From contig CP074381.1 in the NCBI GenBank assembly GCA_022041995.1, forward strand, positions 3,162,001 to 3,226,000: 64,000 bases of DNA, written 5' to 3'. Both the position numbers and the translations under genes were made by a program. Under the pieces are notes generated by a model. That model had not been told where the DNA came from. It worked only from the letters and a program-made list of their open reading frames with translations, and ran no database searches. Positions within the stretch are counted from its first letter, which is position 1, and every line of letters begins with the position of its first letter. Below are positions 54,268 through 63,413 of the stretch, piece after piece. Source of the stretch: Cupriavidus necator. Lineage in GTDB: Bacteria > Pseudomonadota > Gammaproteobacteria > Burkholderiales > Burkholderiaceae.

Positions 54268-54828
54268 TCAGGGGCGGTTGATCTTGACGTTGATGCCGTC
54301 AGGCAAAACGGTGATTGTACCGGGTGCCACATTCATGCCGGCAACCCGCAGCTGGTCTTCGCGGAAGGTATAGAGCGGATAGCCCTGCAGCAGCTGCTCG
54401 GCCAGGATGCCGCCCAGCGCGTTGAGCTGGCGCGAGAACTGCGCGGGCATGCCCTGCACGTCGAAGCGCTGCACCTCGGGGTCCTGCAGCACCACCGAGC
54501 GCGTGGGCTCGTCATAGCGCAGGCCGCTGTCCAGCGCAAAACGCCCTGACAGGGCCCGGCTGAAGAACAGCTTGTTGTCGATCATGGCGTCAAACTGCAC
54601 GTTGACGCGGTTGCGCGCCGGGTCCAGCGTCAGCTGCGGGTTGGCCAGCTGGATGTCGAACAGCTCCATATAGCGCTTGTTGAACGGAAACTTGCGCTCC
54701 AGCGCCGCCTGCAGCTGGCTTTGCGAGAAAGTGTATTCGTTGCGGAAGGCGCCGCATGCGGCCAGGCCCACGGCCAGCGTGGCCGCGGCAGCCGCGCCAA
54801 GCCAGCGCCTTCTGGAAGTCCGGATCAT
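54268..54828 (-). CDS. DUF1439-type lipoprotein
   Basis: A 186-residue lipoprotein with a signal peptide containing RRRW and lipobox VGLAACG, then the DUF1439 pattern YTFSQSQLQAALERKFPFNKRYMELFDIQLANPQLTLDP. Such proteins are periplasm-facing and of unknown function. ATG 54828 follows GGAGG. Between uppP and a cysteine-cluster gene on the same strand. Confidence 0.82.
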   Translation of the reverse strand: MIRTSRRRWLGAAAAATLAVGLAACGAFRNEYTFSQSQLQAALERKFPFNKRYMELFDIQLANPQLTLDPARNRVNVQFDAMIDNKLFFSRALSGRFALDSGLRYDEPTRSVVLQDPEVQRFDVQGMPAQFSRQLNALGGILAEQLLQGYPLYTFREDQLRVAGMNVAPGTITVLPDGINVKINRP

Positions 54829-54869
54829 ATTGCCTCCGATTGCGGGATATACGGGTCGCGTGCCAAGCG

Positions 54870-55175
54870 TCATGCGCGCGGACCGGGGCGCCCGGGCGTG
54901 GCCTGCGGCGCGGTCAGGATTTCCAGCCGGGTCAGCCAGTGCAGCGCGGCTTCGCGCGAATCTCCGCACATCTCGGCCGACGGCTTCAGGCCGCCGCAGA
55001 ACGCAGGCCGGTCAGGCCTGCCGAACACCGCGCAGCGCATATCCGGCAGCAGCTGCGCGCACGGCACGCCCGCCGGCTTGCCGCCAGGCATGCCGGGCAG
55101 CGCTGAGGCGATCGACGGCGCAATGCAGCAGGCGCCGCAACCCGCGCGGCAGGAAAGGTCTGACCGGCAACTCAT
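54870..55175 (-). CDS. YkgJ-family cysteine-cluster protein
   Basis: A 101-residue protein of the zinc/iron-chelating cysteine-cluster family: [14 protein letters not shown] near the start, [29 protein letters not shown]. Eight or more cysteines are arranged as in YkgJ. Role unknown, metal binding is inferred. 41 bases before the lipoprotein gene. Confidence 0.82.
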   Translation of the reverse strand: MSCRSDLSCRAGCGACCIAPSIASALPGMPGGKPAGVPCAQLLPDMRCAVFGRPDRPAFCGGLKPSAEMCGDSREAALHWLTRLEILTAPQATPGRPGPRA

Positions 55176-55379
55176 GACGATGGTTCAGGATGGGCGGCCG
55201 CCAGGCGGCCGGCACAAAGAGGACATTGTGCCCGAAGGGCCGCTGCCGTCCTGTAAGAAAACGAAAACGCGGCAAGCCGCGCCCCGGGGCATCCACCGGA
55301 AAAAGCGCACAAGGAGCCACACGTCGTAATTTAGCCTCAGCGCCGCCTCAGTGTGTTCCCGAGGGTCGCCGGCCTGTGC

Positions 55380-55408
55380 TTGACCCTCTCATGGCGCTAA
55401 TCTACATT
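55380..55408 (+). promoter_or_regulatory. Promoter of the tetR-RND operon
   Basis: TTGACC (55380-55385), a 17-base spacer and TACATT (55403-55408), a good sigma-70 promoter reading toward the TetR gene. Confidence 0.65.
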
Positions 55409-55418
55409 ACTGACCCAC

Positions 55419-55431
55419 AAGTTATTAACTT
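55419..55431. promoter_or_regulatory. Candidate TetR autoregulatory operator
   Basis: AAGTTA-T-TAACTT is a perfect 13-base palindrome located just after the predicted transcription start and 15 bases before the GTG start of the TetR gene, a position suited to self-repression. Confidence 0.55.
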
Positions 55432-55446
55432 TCCGACCCGCCCCCC

Positions 55447-56265
55447 GTGCCCCGCAGTACCCGCAAGACATCCGTGAAAGCGCCCGCCGATCCGCACAAG
55501 CATGCCGAGACCCCGCGCTGGAGCCGGCGCAAGGCCGCCCGCCCGCAAGAGCTGGTGGCCGCGGCGCTCGACCTCTTCGTGGAGCGCGGGTATGCGGCCA
55601 CGCGGCTGGAAGACGTGGCCGCGGCGGCGGGCGTGTCCAAGGGCACGGTCTATCTTTACTTCGCCAATAAGGAAGAACTGTTCAAGTCGGTGGTACGCGA
55701 GAACCTGGTGCCGGCACTGGTGCGCGGCTCCGACCTGGTCGACGCCTACGACGGCAGCACGCCCGAGCTGTTGCGCGAGCTGCTGCGCGGCTGGTGGGGC
55801 CTGATCGGCGCCACGCCGGTGGCGGGCCTGACCAAGCTGATCATGGCGGAGTCGGCCAATTTCCCGGACATCGCCCGCTTTTATAGCGAGGAAGTGATCG
55901 TCCCGGCCGAAGAGTTGTTTGCCAAAGTGCTGGACCGCGGCGCGGCCCGTGGTGAATTCCGCGCGATGCCAGCCAATCCCACCACCACGCTGATCTGCGC
56001 GCCGCTGCTGTTCCTGATGCTGTGGCAGCGCGCACTGCGTGCCACCGCGCAGAAGGACATCGACCCCGAAACCTTCCTGGACAGCCTGCTGGACACGCTG
56101 CTGTTCGGGCTGACCACCGGGGAAGCCCGCGATCGCCCGCTGCCGCCGCAAACCGGCCCCTATATCTGGGAACGTATCCGCAACGACATGCTGGCGCAAC
56201 AGGCCGCCGCCCGGATGGATAGCGACGCCGAGCCCGACCCTCCTGCGCCCCGACCCGGCCCCTGA
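55447..56265 (+). CDS. TetR-family regulator of the RND efflux operon
   Basis: A 272-residue TetR protein: ELVAAALDLFVERGYAATRLEDVAAAAGVSKGTVYLYFANKEELFKSVV is the DNA-binding domain, and the rest is helical ligand-binding sequence. The N-terminal 25 residues and the C-terminal Pro-rich tail are extra. Starts with GTG (55447). Only three bases from the adaptor gene, so it is co-transcribed with the pump it probably represses. Confidence 0.92.
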   Translation: MPRSTRKTSVKAPADPHKHAETPRWSRRKAARPQELVAAALDLFVERGYAATRLEDVAAAAGVSKGTVYLYFANKEELFKSVVRENLVPALVRGSDLVDAYDGSTPELLRELLRGWWGLIGATPVAGLTKLIMAESANFPDIARFYSEEVIVPAEELFAKVLDRGAARGEFRAMPANPTTTLICAPLLFLMLWQRALRATAQKDIDPETFLDSLLDTLLFGLTTGEARDRPLPPQTGPYIWERIRNDMLAQQAAARMDSDAEPDPPAPRPGP

Positions 56266-56267
56266 AC

Positions 56268-57377
56268 ATGAAGCGAAAGACCCTGCTGATCACCGCCGCC
56301 TGCATCGCCCTTGCGCTGAGCGCGACGGCCGCCGTGCGCAAGGCCGGCAGCGCGCGCCAGCCGCAGGCGGCGGCTCCGGTCGCCAATATCGTGGAGTTCC
56401 TGCAGACCGACCTGGTCAGCGTGTCGCGCCAGGATCTGCAGGTCTCGTTGCCGCTGTCGGGCGGCCTGCGCGCGCTGAACCAGGCATCGGTCAAGGCCAA
56501 GGTCTCCGGCGAGGTCAAAGAGGTGCTGGTGCGCGAAGGCGAGCCGGTGCGCGCCGGGCAAGTGATCGTGCGCATCGACGCGACCGAATACGAGGCCAGG
56601 GTGGCGCAGGCGCGCGGGCAGATGCTAGCCACGCGCGGGCAGTTCGAGAACTCGCGCCAGACCTGGGAGCGCAACCGCGATCTGGTCGGCAAGGGCTTTA
56701 TCTCCAAGACCGCATTCGACAAGTACCAGGCCGACCTGGACGTGGCCCGCGCCAACCTTGACGCGGCCCAGGGCGGCCTGGCGGTGGCGCAGAAGGCGCT
56801 GGCCGACACCGTGGTCAAGGCGCCGCTCGATGGCATGGTGGCAGCGCGCGCGGTGCAGCCGGGCGAAAAGGTCTCGCCGGATACGCGCCTGGTGGACGTG
56901 GTCGACCTGCGCGTGCTGGAACTGGAAGCACCGATCCCGATGGCGGACGTGGCGCGCGCCGCGGTCGGCCAGCCGGTGGCGCTGGACGTGGAAGGCGCCG
57001 GCCGCTTTACCGGCAAGCTGGTGCGCATCAACCCGGCCGTCAGCCAGGGCACGCGCAGCATCATGGTCTATATCCGCGTCGGGAATGCAGAGCAGACGCT
57101 GCGCGCCGGCATGTTCGCGCGCGGCGCGCTGGTACTGGGCGAGCATGCCGGCGTAGTGGCGGTGCCGTCCTCGGCGGTGCGCACGGAAGGCGAGCGCGCC
57201 TTCGTCTATGCCATCGACAAGGACACGCTGGCCGAGCGCCCGGTGCAGCTTGGCATCCGCGACGAGGCCAGCGGCATGGTGGAAATCGTCTCCGGGCTGG
57301 ACGCTGGCGCCGAGATCGTCCGCAACAACCTTGGCACGCTGCGCAGCGGCAGCCAGGTCAAGCGCGTCAAGGCGTAA
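56268..57377 (+). CDS. RND efflux periplasmic adaptor (membrane fusion protein)
   Basis: A 369-residue HlyD/AcrA-type adaptor with an N-terminal export signal (LLITAACIALALSATAA), lipoyl half-motifs (ASVKAKVSGEVKEVLVREGEPVRAGQVIVRID and ADTVVKAPLDGMVAARAVQPGEKVSPDT) and a coiled-coil hairpin between them. No lipobox. Sits between the TetR and pump genes and would link the pump to an outer-membrane channel. Confidence 0.93.
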   Translation: MKRKTLLITAACIALALSATAAVRKAGSARQPQAAAPVANIVEFLQTDLVSVSRQDLQVSLPLSGGLRALNQASVKAKVSGEVKEVLVREGEPVRAGQVIVRIDATEYEARVAQARGQMLATRGQFENSRQTWERNRDLVGKGFISKTAFDKYQADLDVARANLDAAQGGLAVAQKALADTVVKAPLDGMVAARAVQPGEKVSPDTRLVDVVDLRVLELEAPIPMADVARAAVGQPVALDVEGAGRFTGKLVRINPAVSQGTRSIMVYIRVGNAEQTLRAGMFARGALVLGEHAGVVAVPSSAVRTEGERAFVYAIDKDTLAERPVQLGIRDEASGMVEIVSGLDAGAEIVRNNLGTLRSGSQVKRVKA

Positions 57378-57389
57378 GGGACCCGCGCC

Positions 57390-60300
57390 ATGTGGTTCAC
57401 CCGCCTGTCGATCCGCAACCCGGTGCTGGCCACCATGATGATGATGGCCTTCATCGTGGTGGGGCTGTTCTCTTACCAGCGGCTGCCGGTCGACCAGTTT
57501 CCCGACATCACCTTCCCGGTGGTGGTGGTGCAGACCGAATACCCGGGCGCCGCGCCGGAGTCGGTGGAGTCCGACGTGACGCGCAAGGTCGAGGAGATCG
57601 TCAACACCATCTCCGGCATCGACGAGATCTTCTCGCACTCCTACCAGGGCACTTCGGTCGTCGTCATCAAGTTCGACCTGAGCGTCGACGTCGGCCAGGC
57701 CGCGCAGGACGTGCGCGACAAGATCGCGCTGATCCGCCCGCAGTTCCGCGACGAGGTCAAAGAGCCGCGCGTGCTGCGCTATGACCCGTCCGACGCGCCG
57801 GTCTTCTATCTCTCGGTCTCCAACGCACCGGGCGCCACCCGCAGCCAGCGCGAGCTGACCACCATCGCCGACCAGATCGTGCGCAAACGGCTGGAGACGG
57901 TGCGCGGCGTGGGCGCCATCAATATCGTGGGCGGCACCAAGCGCGAGGTCGAGATCCGCATCCGGCCCGCGCAGCTGGAGGCGCTGGGCATCGGCGTGGA
58001 CCAGGTGATGAACGCCATCCGCAACGAGAACCAGGAACTGCCCGCGGGCGAGCTGCGTTCCTCGGCCACGGAAACCGTGGTGCAGATCAAGGGCCGCGTG
58101 CCCACGCCGGACGCCTTCCGCCAGATCATCGTGGCGCGCCGCGCCGGCCAGCCGGTCACGCTGGGCGAGATTGCCGATGTGCGCGACGGCCAGGAAGAGC
58201 AGGAAAGCCTGGCGCTGCTGGACGGCAAGCGCGCCCTGTTCCTGTCAGTGGTGAAGGCACAGGGCCAGAACACCGTCAATACCGTCGACGGCCTGGTGCG
58301 CATGACCGAGGAAACACGCAAGCTGGTGCCCGCCGGCGTGCAGCTGAACGTGGTCAACGACACCGCGCGCGGCATCCGCAGCAGCGTCAGGGAGGTGCGA
58401 TCGACGCTGCTCGAAGGCGCCTTCCTGACGGTGGCGATCGTGTTCCTGTTCCTCGGCTCCTGGCGCAGCACCGTGATCACCGGGCTGACGCTGCCGATTG
58501 CGCTGATCGGCACCTTCGGCGTGATGTATATGTGCGGCTTCACGCTCAACGTGATCACGCTGATGGCGCTGTCGCTGTGCGTGGGCCTGCTGATCGACGA
58601 TGCCATCGTGGTGCGCGAGAACATCGTGCGCCACAACCTCATGGGCAAGGACCACCGCACCGCAGCGCTGGACGGCACCAACGAGATCGGGCTGGCGGTG
58701 CTGGCCACCACCTTCTCGATCGTGGCGGTGTTCCTGCCGGTGGGCTTCATGGGCGGCATCATCGGGCGCTTCTTCCACCAGTTCGGCATCACGGTGGTGG
58801 CGGCGGTGCTGATCTCGATGTTCGTCTCGTTCACGCTGGACCCGATGCTGTCATCGGTCTGGCACGACCCGGACCTGCACGGCACCGGCAACAAGACAAG
58901 CTGGTACGGGCGCACCGTGGGACGGCTGCTGGACTGGTTCTCGGCAAAGATGGACAAGCTTGGCAATGGCTATGCCGGCATGCTGGGCTGGGCGCTGAAG
59001 CACCGCCTGGCCACCGCCATCATCGCCGCGGTGACCTTCTTCGGCAGCTTTGCGCTGGTGCCGCTGATCGGCACGGAATTCGTGCCCAATGCCGATCTGG
59101 GCGAGACCCAGGTGGGCTTCACCACGCCGGTCGGCACCTCCATCGAAGTCACCGAAGCCAAGGTGCGGCAGGTGGAAGCCGCGCTGAAGTCCTTCCCCGA
59201 AGTGGCCTACACCTATGCCACCATCAACTCGGGCAATGCCTCGGGCCGCAACAATGCGCTGGTGTCGGTGCGCCTGACTGAGCGGCGCTCGCGCCAGTTG
59301 TCCACCGCGCAGCTCAACCCGCTGATCCGGCAGCGCCTGGCGGGCATTGCCGGCATCACGCTGACCATGGTGGGCATGCCCGACGGCGCCGGCGGCCAGA
59401 AGGCGATCCAGGTATCGATCCAGGGCGATGACCTGGACGAACTGCGGCGCCTGTCCAGGGAAGCAGGCACGCGCATGAAAGCGATCCGCGGCCTGGCCGA
59501 CCTGGATTCGAGCATGAAGGACGACCGCCCCACCATCGAGGTGCGCATCCGGCGCGAGCTGGCATCAGACCTGGGCGTGGGCGTGGCGCAGATCGGCAAT
59601 GCCCTGCGCCCGCTGCTGGCCGGCGACGCCATCAGCGCATGGCGCGCCCCGGATGACGAGAACTACGACGTGCGCGTGCGCCTGCCCAGGGACGCGCGCA
59701 CCGGCATGGCCGACCTGAGCGCGCTGATGATCGCCAGCAGCCAGACCAACGCCGACGGCTCGCCCAGGATGGTGCCGCTGCGCCAGATCGCCGAGCTGGT
59801 GCCGACCACCGGCGCCAACCAGATCAGCCGGCGCGACCTGAACCGCGAGGTCGAGCTGACCGCCAACGTGGCCGGGCGCTCGGCCGGCGAAGTCGCGCGC
59901 GACGTCAAGGCCGCGCTGGACGGCATGAGCTGGCCGGCCGGCTACAAGTACCGCTTTGGCGGCTCGACCAAGTCGATGAACGAGTCCTTCGGCTACGCCG
60001 TCTCGGCGCTGGCACTGGCGGTGATCTTCATCTACATGATCCTGGCCTCGCAGTTCGCCAGCTTCTTCCAGCCGGTCGCCATCATGACCTCGCTGCCGCT
60101 TACGCTGATCGGCGTGTTCGCGGCGCTGCTGCTGTTCCGCTCGACGCTGAACATGTTCTCGATCATCGGCTTCATCATGCTGATGGGGCTGGTGACCAAG
60201 AACGCGATCCTGCTGGTGGATTTTGCCAACCAGGCGCGCCAGGGCCATGTGGACGGCGCCGACGGCAGGCAGCCGCTGTCGCGCGAGGCGGCACTGGTGG

Positions 60301-60647
60301 AGGCCGCGCGCGTGCGGCTGCGCCCGATCCTGATGACGACGCTGGCGATGATCTTCGGCATGGTGCCGCTGGCCTTCAGCCTGGGCGAAGGCGCCGAGCA
60401 GCGCGCGCCGATGGGCCAGACCGTGATCGGCGGGATCATTACCTCGTCGATCCTGACGCTGGTGGTGGTACCGGTGATCTATACGTATCTTGATGATTTT
60501 GGGGCCTGGCTGCGGCGGCTCTGGCAAGGCAAGGACGCCACGCCGGCCGCCAGCGAGCCCGCGGGCCCGCAGCAGGCCACGCCCGGCCGGCCCGCGGCGC
60601 CAGCCCTGCCGGAACCTAAAGCCCCGGCGGAGGCCAGCGCGGAATGA
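57390..60647 (+). CDS. RND (HAE1) efflux pump inner-membrane transporter
   Basis: A 1085-residue AcrB/MexB-like transporter. N-terminal MWFTRLSIRNPVLATMMMMAFIVVGLFSYQRLPVDQFPDITFP, the porter domains, and membrane motifs NVITLMALSLCVGLLIDDAIVVREN (the proton-relay Asp pair) and FIMLMGLVTKNAILLVDFANQ are all present. The C terminus is a Pro/Ala-rich tail. The first helix run and length fit the MexF/AcrB-like class. Substrates unknown; third gene of the tetR operon. Confidence 0.95.
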   Translation: MWFTRLSIRNPVLATMMMMAFIVVGLFSYQRLPVDQFPDITFPVVVVQTEYPGAAPESVESDVTRKVEEIVNTISGIDEIFSHSYQGTSVVVIKFDLSVDVGQAAQDVRDKIALIRPQFRDEVKEPRVLRYDPSDAPVFYLSVSNAPGATRSQRELTTIADQIVRKRLETVRGVGAINIVGGTKREVEIRIRPAQLEALGIGVDQVMNAIRNENQELPAGELRSSATETVVQIKGRVPTPDAFRQIIVARRAGQPVTLGEIADVRDGQEEQESLALLDGKRALFLSVVKAQGQNTVNTVDGLVRMTEETRKLVPAGVQLNVVNDTARGIRSSVREVRSTLLEGAFLTVAIVFLFLGSWRSTVITGLTLPIALIGTFGVMYMCGFTLNVITLMALSLCVGLLIDDAIVVRENIVRHNLMGKDHRTAALDGTNEIGLAVLATTFSIVAVFLPVGFMGGIIGRFFHQFGITVVAAVLISMFVSFTLDPMLSSVWHDPDLHGTGNKTSWYGRTVGRLLDWFSAKMDKLGNGYAGMLGWALKHRLATAIIAAVTFFGSFALVPLIGTEFVPNADLGETQVGFTTPVGTSIEVTEAKVRQVEAALKSFPEVAYTYATINSGNASGRNNALVSVRLTERRSRQLSTAQLNPLIRQRLAGIAGITLTMVGMPDGAGGQKAIQVSIQGDDLDELRRLSREAGTRMKAIRGLADLDSSMKDDRPTIEVRIRRELASDLGVGVAQIGNALRPLLAGDAISAWRAPDDENYDVRVRLPRDARTGMADLSALMIASSQTNADGSPRMVPLRQIAELVPTTGANQISRRDLNREVELTANVAGRSAGEVARDVKAALDGMSWPAGYKYRFGGSTKSMNESFGYAVSALALAVIFIYMILASQFASFFQPVAIMTSLPLTLIGVFAALLLFRSTLNMFSIIGFIMLMGLVTKNAILLVDFANQARQGHVDGADGRQPLSREAALVEAARVRLRPILMTTLAMIFGMVPLAFSLGEGAEQRAPMGQTVIGGIITSSILTLVVVPVIYTYLDDFGAWLRRLWQGKDATPAASEPAGPQQATPGRPAAPALPEPKAPAEASAE

Positions 60648-60760
60648 GCCTGGCGGCGTCTGCAAGGTTAAAATAGTAGGTTTGATAAGACTGTCCGGCC
60701 GTGGCACCGCGCGGCCGGCGCACAGACCGACAGCGGTTGGCATTGGTAAGGAATGGCAAG

Positions 60761-61414
60761 ATGGATCTCGAAAAAGCCCGATTCAACATGATCGAACAGC
60801 AAATCCGCCCGTGGGACGTGCTGGACCAGGAAATCCTGGACCTGCTGGCGGTGGTCAAGCGGGAGCAGTTCGTCCCGGCCGCGTACGCCTCGCTGGCGTT
60901 TGTCGACATGGAGATTCCGCTGCCCGCCGGGCAGAACATGCTGGCGCCGCGCGTGGAAGCCCGCATCCTGCAGGACCTGGCCGTGCGCAAGCATGAGAAC
61001 GTGCTGGAAATCGGCGCCGGCTCCGGCTACATGGCCGCCCTGCTGGCCAACCGCGCGCGCCACGTGCTGACCGTGGACATCGTGCCCGGGCTGGTCGAGC
61101 TGGCCCGCACCAACCTGGCCAACGCCGGCGTCACCAACGTCGATGTAGCCGAAGGCAACGCCGCCGACGGCTGGAGCGCGGCCGCGCCCTACGACGTGAT
61201 CTGCATCTCGGGCTCGCTGCCGGCGATTCCGCAGTCGATCCTGTCGCAGGTCAAGGTGGGCGGCCGCATCGCCGCCTTCATCGGCGAGCTGCCGGTGATG
61301 GAAGCACGCCTGGTCACGCGCGTGTCCGAGACCGAATACCAGGTCGTCAACCTGTTCGAAACCGCGGTCAAGCCCCTGCAGGGCGCGGCCCGGCCGTCGC
61401 AATTCCAGTTCTGA
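60761..61414 (+). CDS. Protein-L-isoaspartate O-methyltransferase-like protein
   Basis: A 217-residue methyltransferase of the PCMT family: FNMIEQQIRPWDVLDQEILDLLAVVKREQFVP, MEIPLPAGQNMLAPRVEARILQDL, SAM motif VLEIGAGSGYMAALLA and VGGRIAAFIGELP. Canonical PCMTs repair isoaspartate in damaged proteins; this subgroup often sits next to rhodanese and TolC genes in beta-proteobacteria, as here, and its exact role is less certain. Confidence 0.88.
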   Translation: MDLEKARFNMIEQQIRPWDVLDQEILDLLAVVKREQFVPAAYASLAFVDMEIPLPAGQNMLAPRVEARILQDLAVRKHENVLEIGAGSGYMAALLANRARHVLTVDIVPGLVELARTNLANAGVTNVDVAEGNAADGWSAAAPYDVICISGSLPAIPQSILSQVKVGGRIAAFIGELPVMEARLVTRVSETEYQVVNLFETAVKPLQGAARPSQFQF

Positions 61415-61427
61415 GGACGGAACCACC

Positions 61428-61751
61428 ATGCAGGTCATCAAAGCGACCGAACTGGCCAAGTGGCTGGCCGATGCCAGCCGCGCCAAGCCGGTCCTGCTCG
61501 ACGTGCGTGAAGGCTGGGAGGTGCAGACCTGCGCCATGCCCGGCATCACCCACATCCCGATGCGGGACATCCCCGCGCGCGCGGCCGAACTCGACGAAGA
61601 CGCCGACATCGTCTGCATCTGCCACCACGGCGCACGCAGCATGCAGGTGGCGGCCTACCTGGAGCGCCAGGGCTACGCCAAGGTCTACAACCTGACCGGC
61701 GGCGTCGACGCCTGGGCCAGCGATGTCGACCCGGCCATGCCGAAGTACTGA
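61428..61751 (+). CDS. Single-domain rhodanese-like sulfurtransferase
   Basis: A 107-residue rhodanese domain with VLLDVREGWEVQTCAMPGITHIPM and active-site loop CHHGARS (catalytic Cys intact), ending NLTGGVDAWASDVDPAMPKY. It transfers sulfane sulfur. Thirteen bases after the methyltransferase gene, probably one operon. Confidence 0.92.
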   Translation: MQVIKATELAKWLADASRAKPVLLDVREGWEVQTCAMPGITHIPMRDIPARAAELDEDADIVCICHHGARSMQVAAYLERQGYAKVYNLTGGVDAWASDVDPAMPKY

Positions 61752-61827
61752 AGCGGCAGTCCAGCGCAGCAACACCAAGAAGAAACGACTGTAGCCCGCG
61801 GCCCGCGCCCGGCAACCTGGAGCTTTC

Positions 61828-63345
61828 ATGACGTTTGCGCCCAACGCCCTGCCCGGAGTGATCCGGACACGCCTGGCGATCGCGGTTTCCCTGCTTGCCC
61901 CGCTGCTGGCCATGATGCCCGCGGCACCGGCAAGCGCGGCCGACCTGCTGCAGGTCTATCGCGATGCGCAAGCCAATGACGCACAGTTCGCCAGCGCGCG
62001 CGGGCAGCTGCTGGCCACGCGCGAGAAGCTGCCGCAGGGCCGTGCCGGGCTGCTGCCGCAGGTGGTCGGCACCGCGGGCGCCAACCGCACCAAGCTGGAC
62101 CAGACTGCCTCCTTGCCGATCGGCGGCTCGCCCAGTGCCTCCGGCACGCGTTTCTTCAACAACAACAACTGGCAGCTGCAGCTGAGCCAACCGCTGTTCC
62201 GCTGGGACCGCTGGGAAACCTACAAGCAGGGCGAACTGGCGTCGCTGGCCGGTGAAGTCAGCTTCCGCCAGGCCGAGCTCGACCTGATCACGCGCAGCGC
62301 GCAGGCCTACTTCGACGTGCTGGCGGCACAGGACAACCTCTACCTGGCACGCGCGCAGAAAAAGGCCATCTCCGAGCAGCTGGAGCAGGCCAAGCGCAAT
62401 TTTGAGGTCGGCACCGCCACCATCACCGACACCAACGACGCCCAGGCCCGCTACGACCTGGCCAGCTCGACCGAGATCGCCGCGCAGAGCGACCTGGAGA
62501 TCAAGCGCGCCACGCTGCAGCAGATCACCGGCAAGCCGGTCGACGAAGTGCTGGGCCTGCGCCCCGAAGCGCCCATCCCCGGTCCGCAGCCGCCCGACGT
62601 GAACGCCTGGGCCACGCAGGCAGAGACCAGCAACCTGCAGGTGAACCTGGCCAGCTACAACCTGGAAACCGCCCAGCGCGAGACCAACAAGGCCAAGGCC
62701 GGCCACCTGCCCTCGGTCGACCTGGTGGCCTCATACGGCTTCACCAACCAGACCGGCAGCGCCACGCAGGCGATCTCCACCCATTACAACGCCTCGCAGA
62801 TCGGCGTGCAGCTGACCATGCCGATCTTCGCCGGCGGCCAGATCCAGTCGCGCGTGCGCGAGACCCTGGCCCTGGCCGACAAGGCCGCCAGCGACCTGGA
62901 ATTCGCGCGCCGCACCGCCGCACAGACGGCCCGCCAGACCTACTCCGGCGTGTCCAACGGCCTGGCCCAGGTCAAGGCCCTGGAAGCCGCCGAACGCTCG
63001 GCCACCAGCGCGGTGGAATCCAACCAGCTCGGCTATGAAGTGGGCGTGCGCATCAATATCGACGTGCTCAACGCCGAAGCGCAACTGTTCTCCACCCGGC
63101 GCGACCTGGCCAAGGCCCGCTACGACACCATCATGAACGGCCTGCGGCTGAAGGCCTCCACTGGCGTGCTGCAGGAGGACGACGTGGTGCAGATCAACAC
63201 TCTGCTGACCTCGTCGCCGGGCGCACTGTACAAGCTGCCCGCGCCCGCCCAGGCCGGCGCCAAGGCCCCGGCAAACCCGCGCGCCGCGGTCGAGCGCCGC
63301 GGCACGCGGCGCGAAGCCACGCCCGCCGGCGCACCGCGCACCTGA
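61828..63345 (+). CDS. TolC-family outer-membrane channel
   Basis: A 505-residue outer-membrane efflux protein: signal peptide (LLAPLLAMMPAAPASAADL), DLLQVYRDAQANDAQFASARGQLLATREKLPQGRAGLLP and the duplicated coiled-coil/beta layout of TolC (ARAQKKAISEQLEQAKRNFEVGTATITDTNDAQARYDLA; ESNQLGYEVGVRINIDVLNAEAQLF). It may serve the RND pump about 1.2 kb upstream or type I secretion. Ends in a basic Ala/Arg tail. Confidence 0.92.
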   Translation: MTFAPNALPGVIRTRLAIAVSLLAPLLAMMPAAPASAADLLQVYRDAQANDAQFASARGQLLATREKLPQGRAGLLPQVVGTAGANRTKLDQTASLPIGGSPSASGTRFFNNNNWQLQLSQPLFRWDRWETYKQGELASLAGEVSFRQAELDLITRSAQAYFDVLAAQDNLYLARAQKKAISEQLEQAKRNFEVGTATITDTNDAQARYDLASSTEIAAQSDLEIKRATLQQITGKPVDEVLGLRPEAPIPGPQPPDVNAWATQAETSNLQVNLASYNLETAQRETNKAKAGHLPSVDLVASYGFTNQTGSATQAISTHYNASQIGVQLTMPIFAGGQIQSRVRETLALADKAASDLEFARRTAAQTARQTYSGVSNGLAQVKALEAAERSATSAVESNQLGYEVGVRINIDVLNAEAQLFSTRRDLAKARYDTIMNGLRLKASTGVLQEDDVVQINTLLTSSPGALYKLPAPAQAGAKAPANPRAAVERRGTRREATPAGAPRT

Positions 63346-63364
63346 TCCTCCGGAGAACGCCGCA

Positions 63365-63398
63365 ATGCAAATGGGCCGCAACTGCGACCCATTTGCAT
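63365..63398. terminator. Strong hairpin between convergent genes
   Basis: ATGCAAATGGG (63365-63375) pairs perfectly with CCCATTTGCAT (63388-63398); inside the loop CGCA/TGCG can add four more pairs. It lies between the TolC gene and the convergent META-domain gene. There is no T-tract, so termination activity is inferred. Confidence 0.5.
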
Positions 63399-63413
63399 GA
63401 ACGGCGTCGCGCC

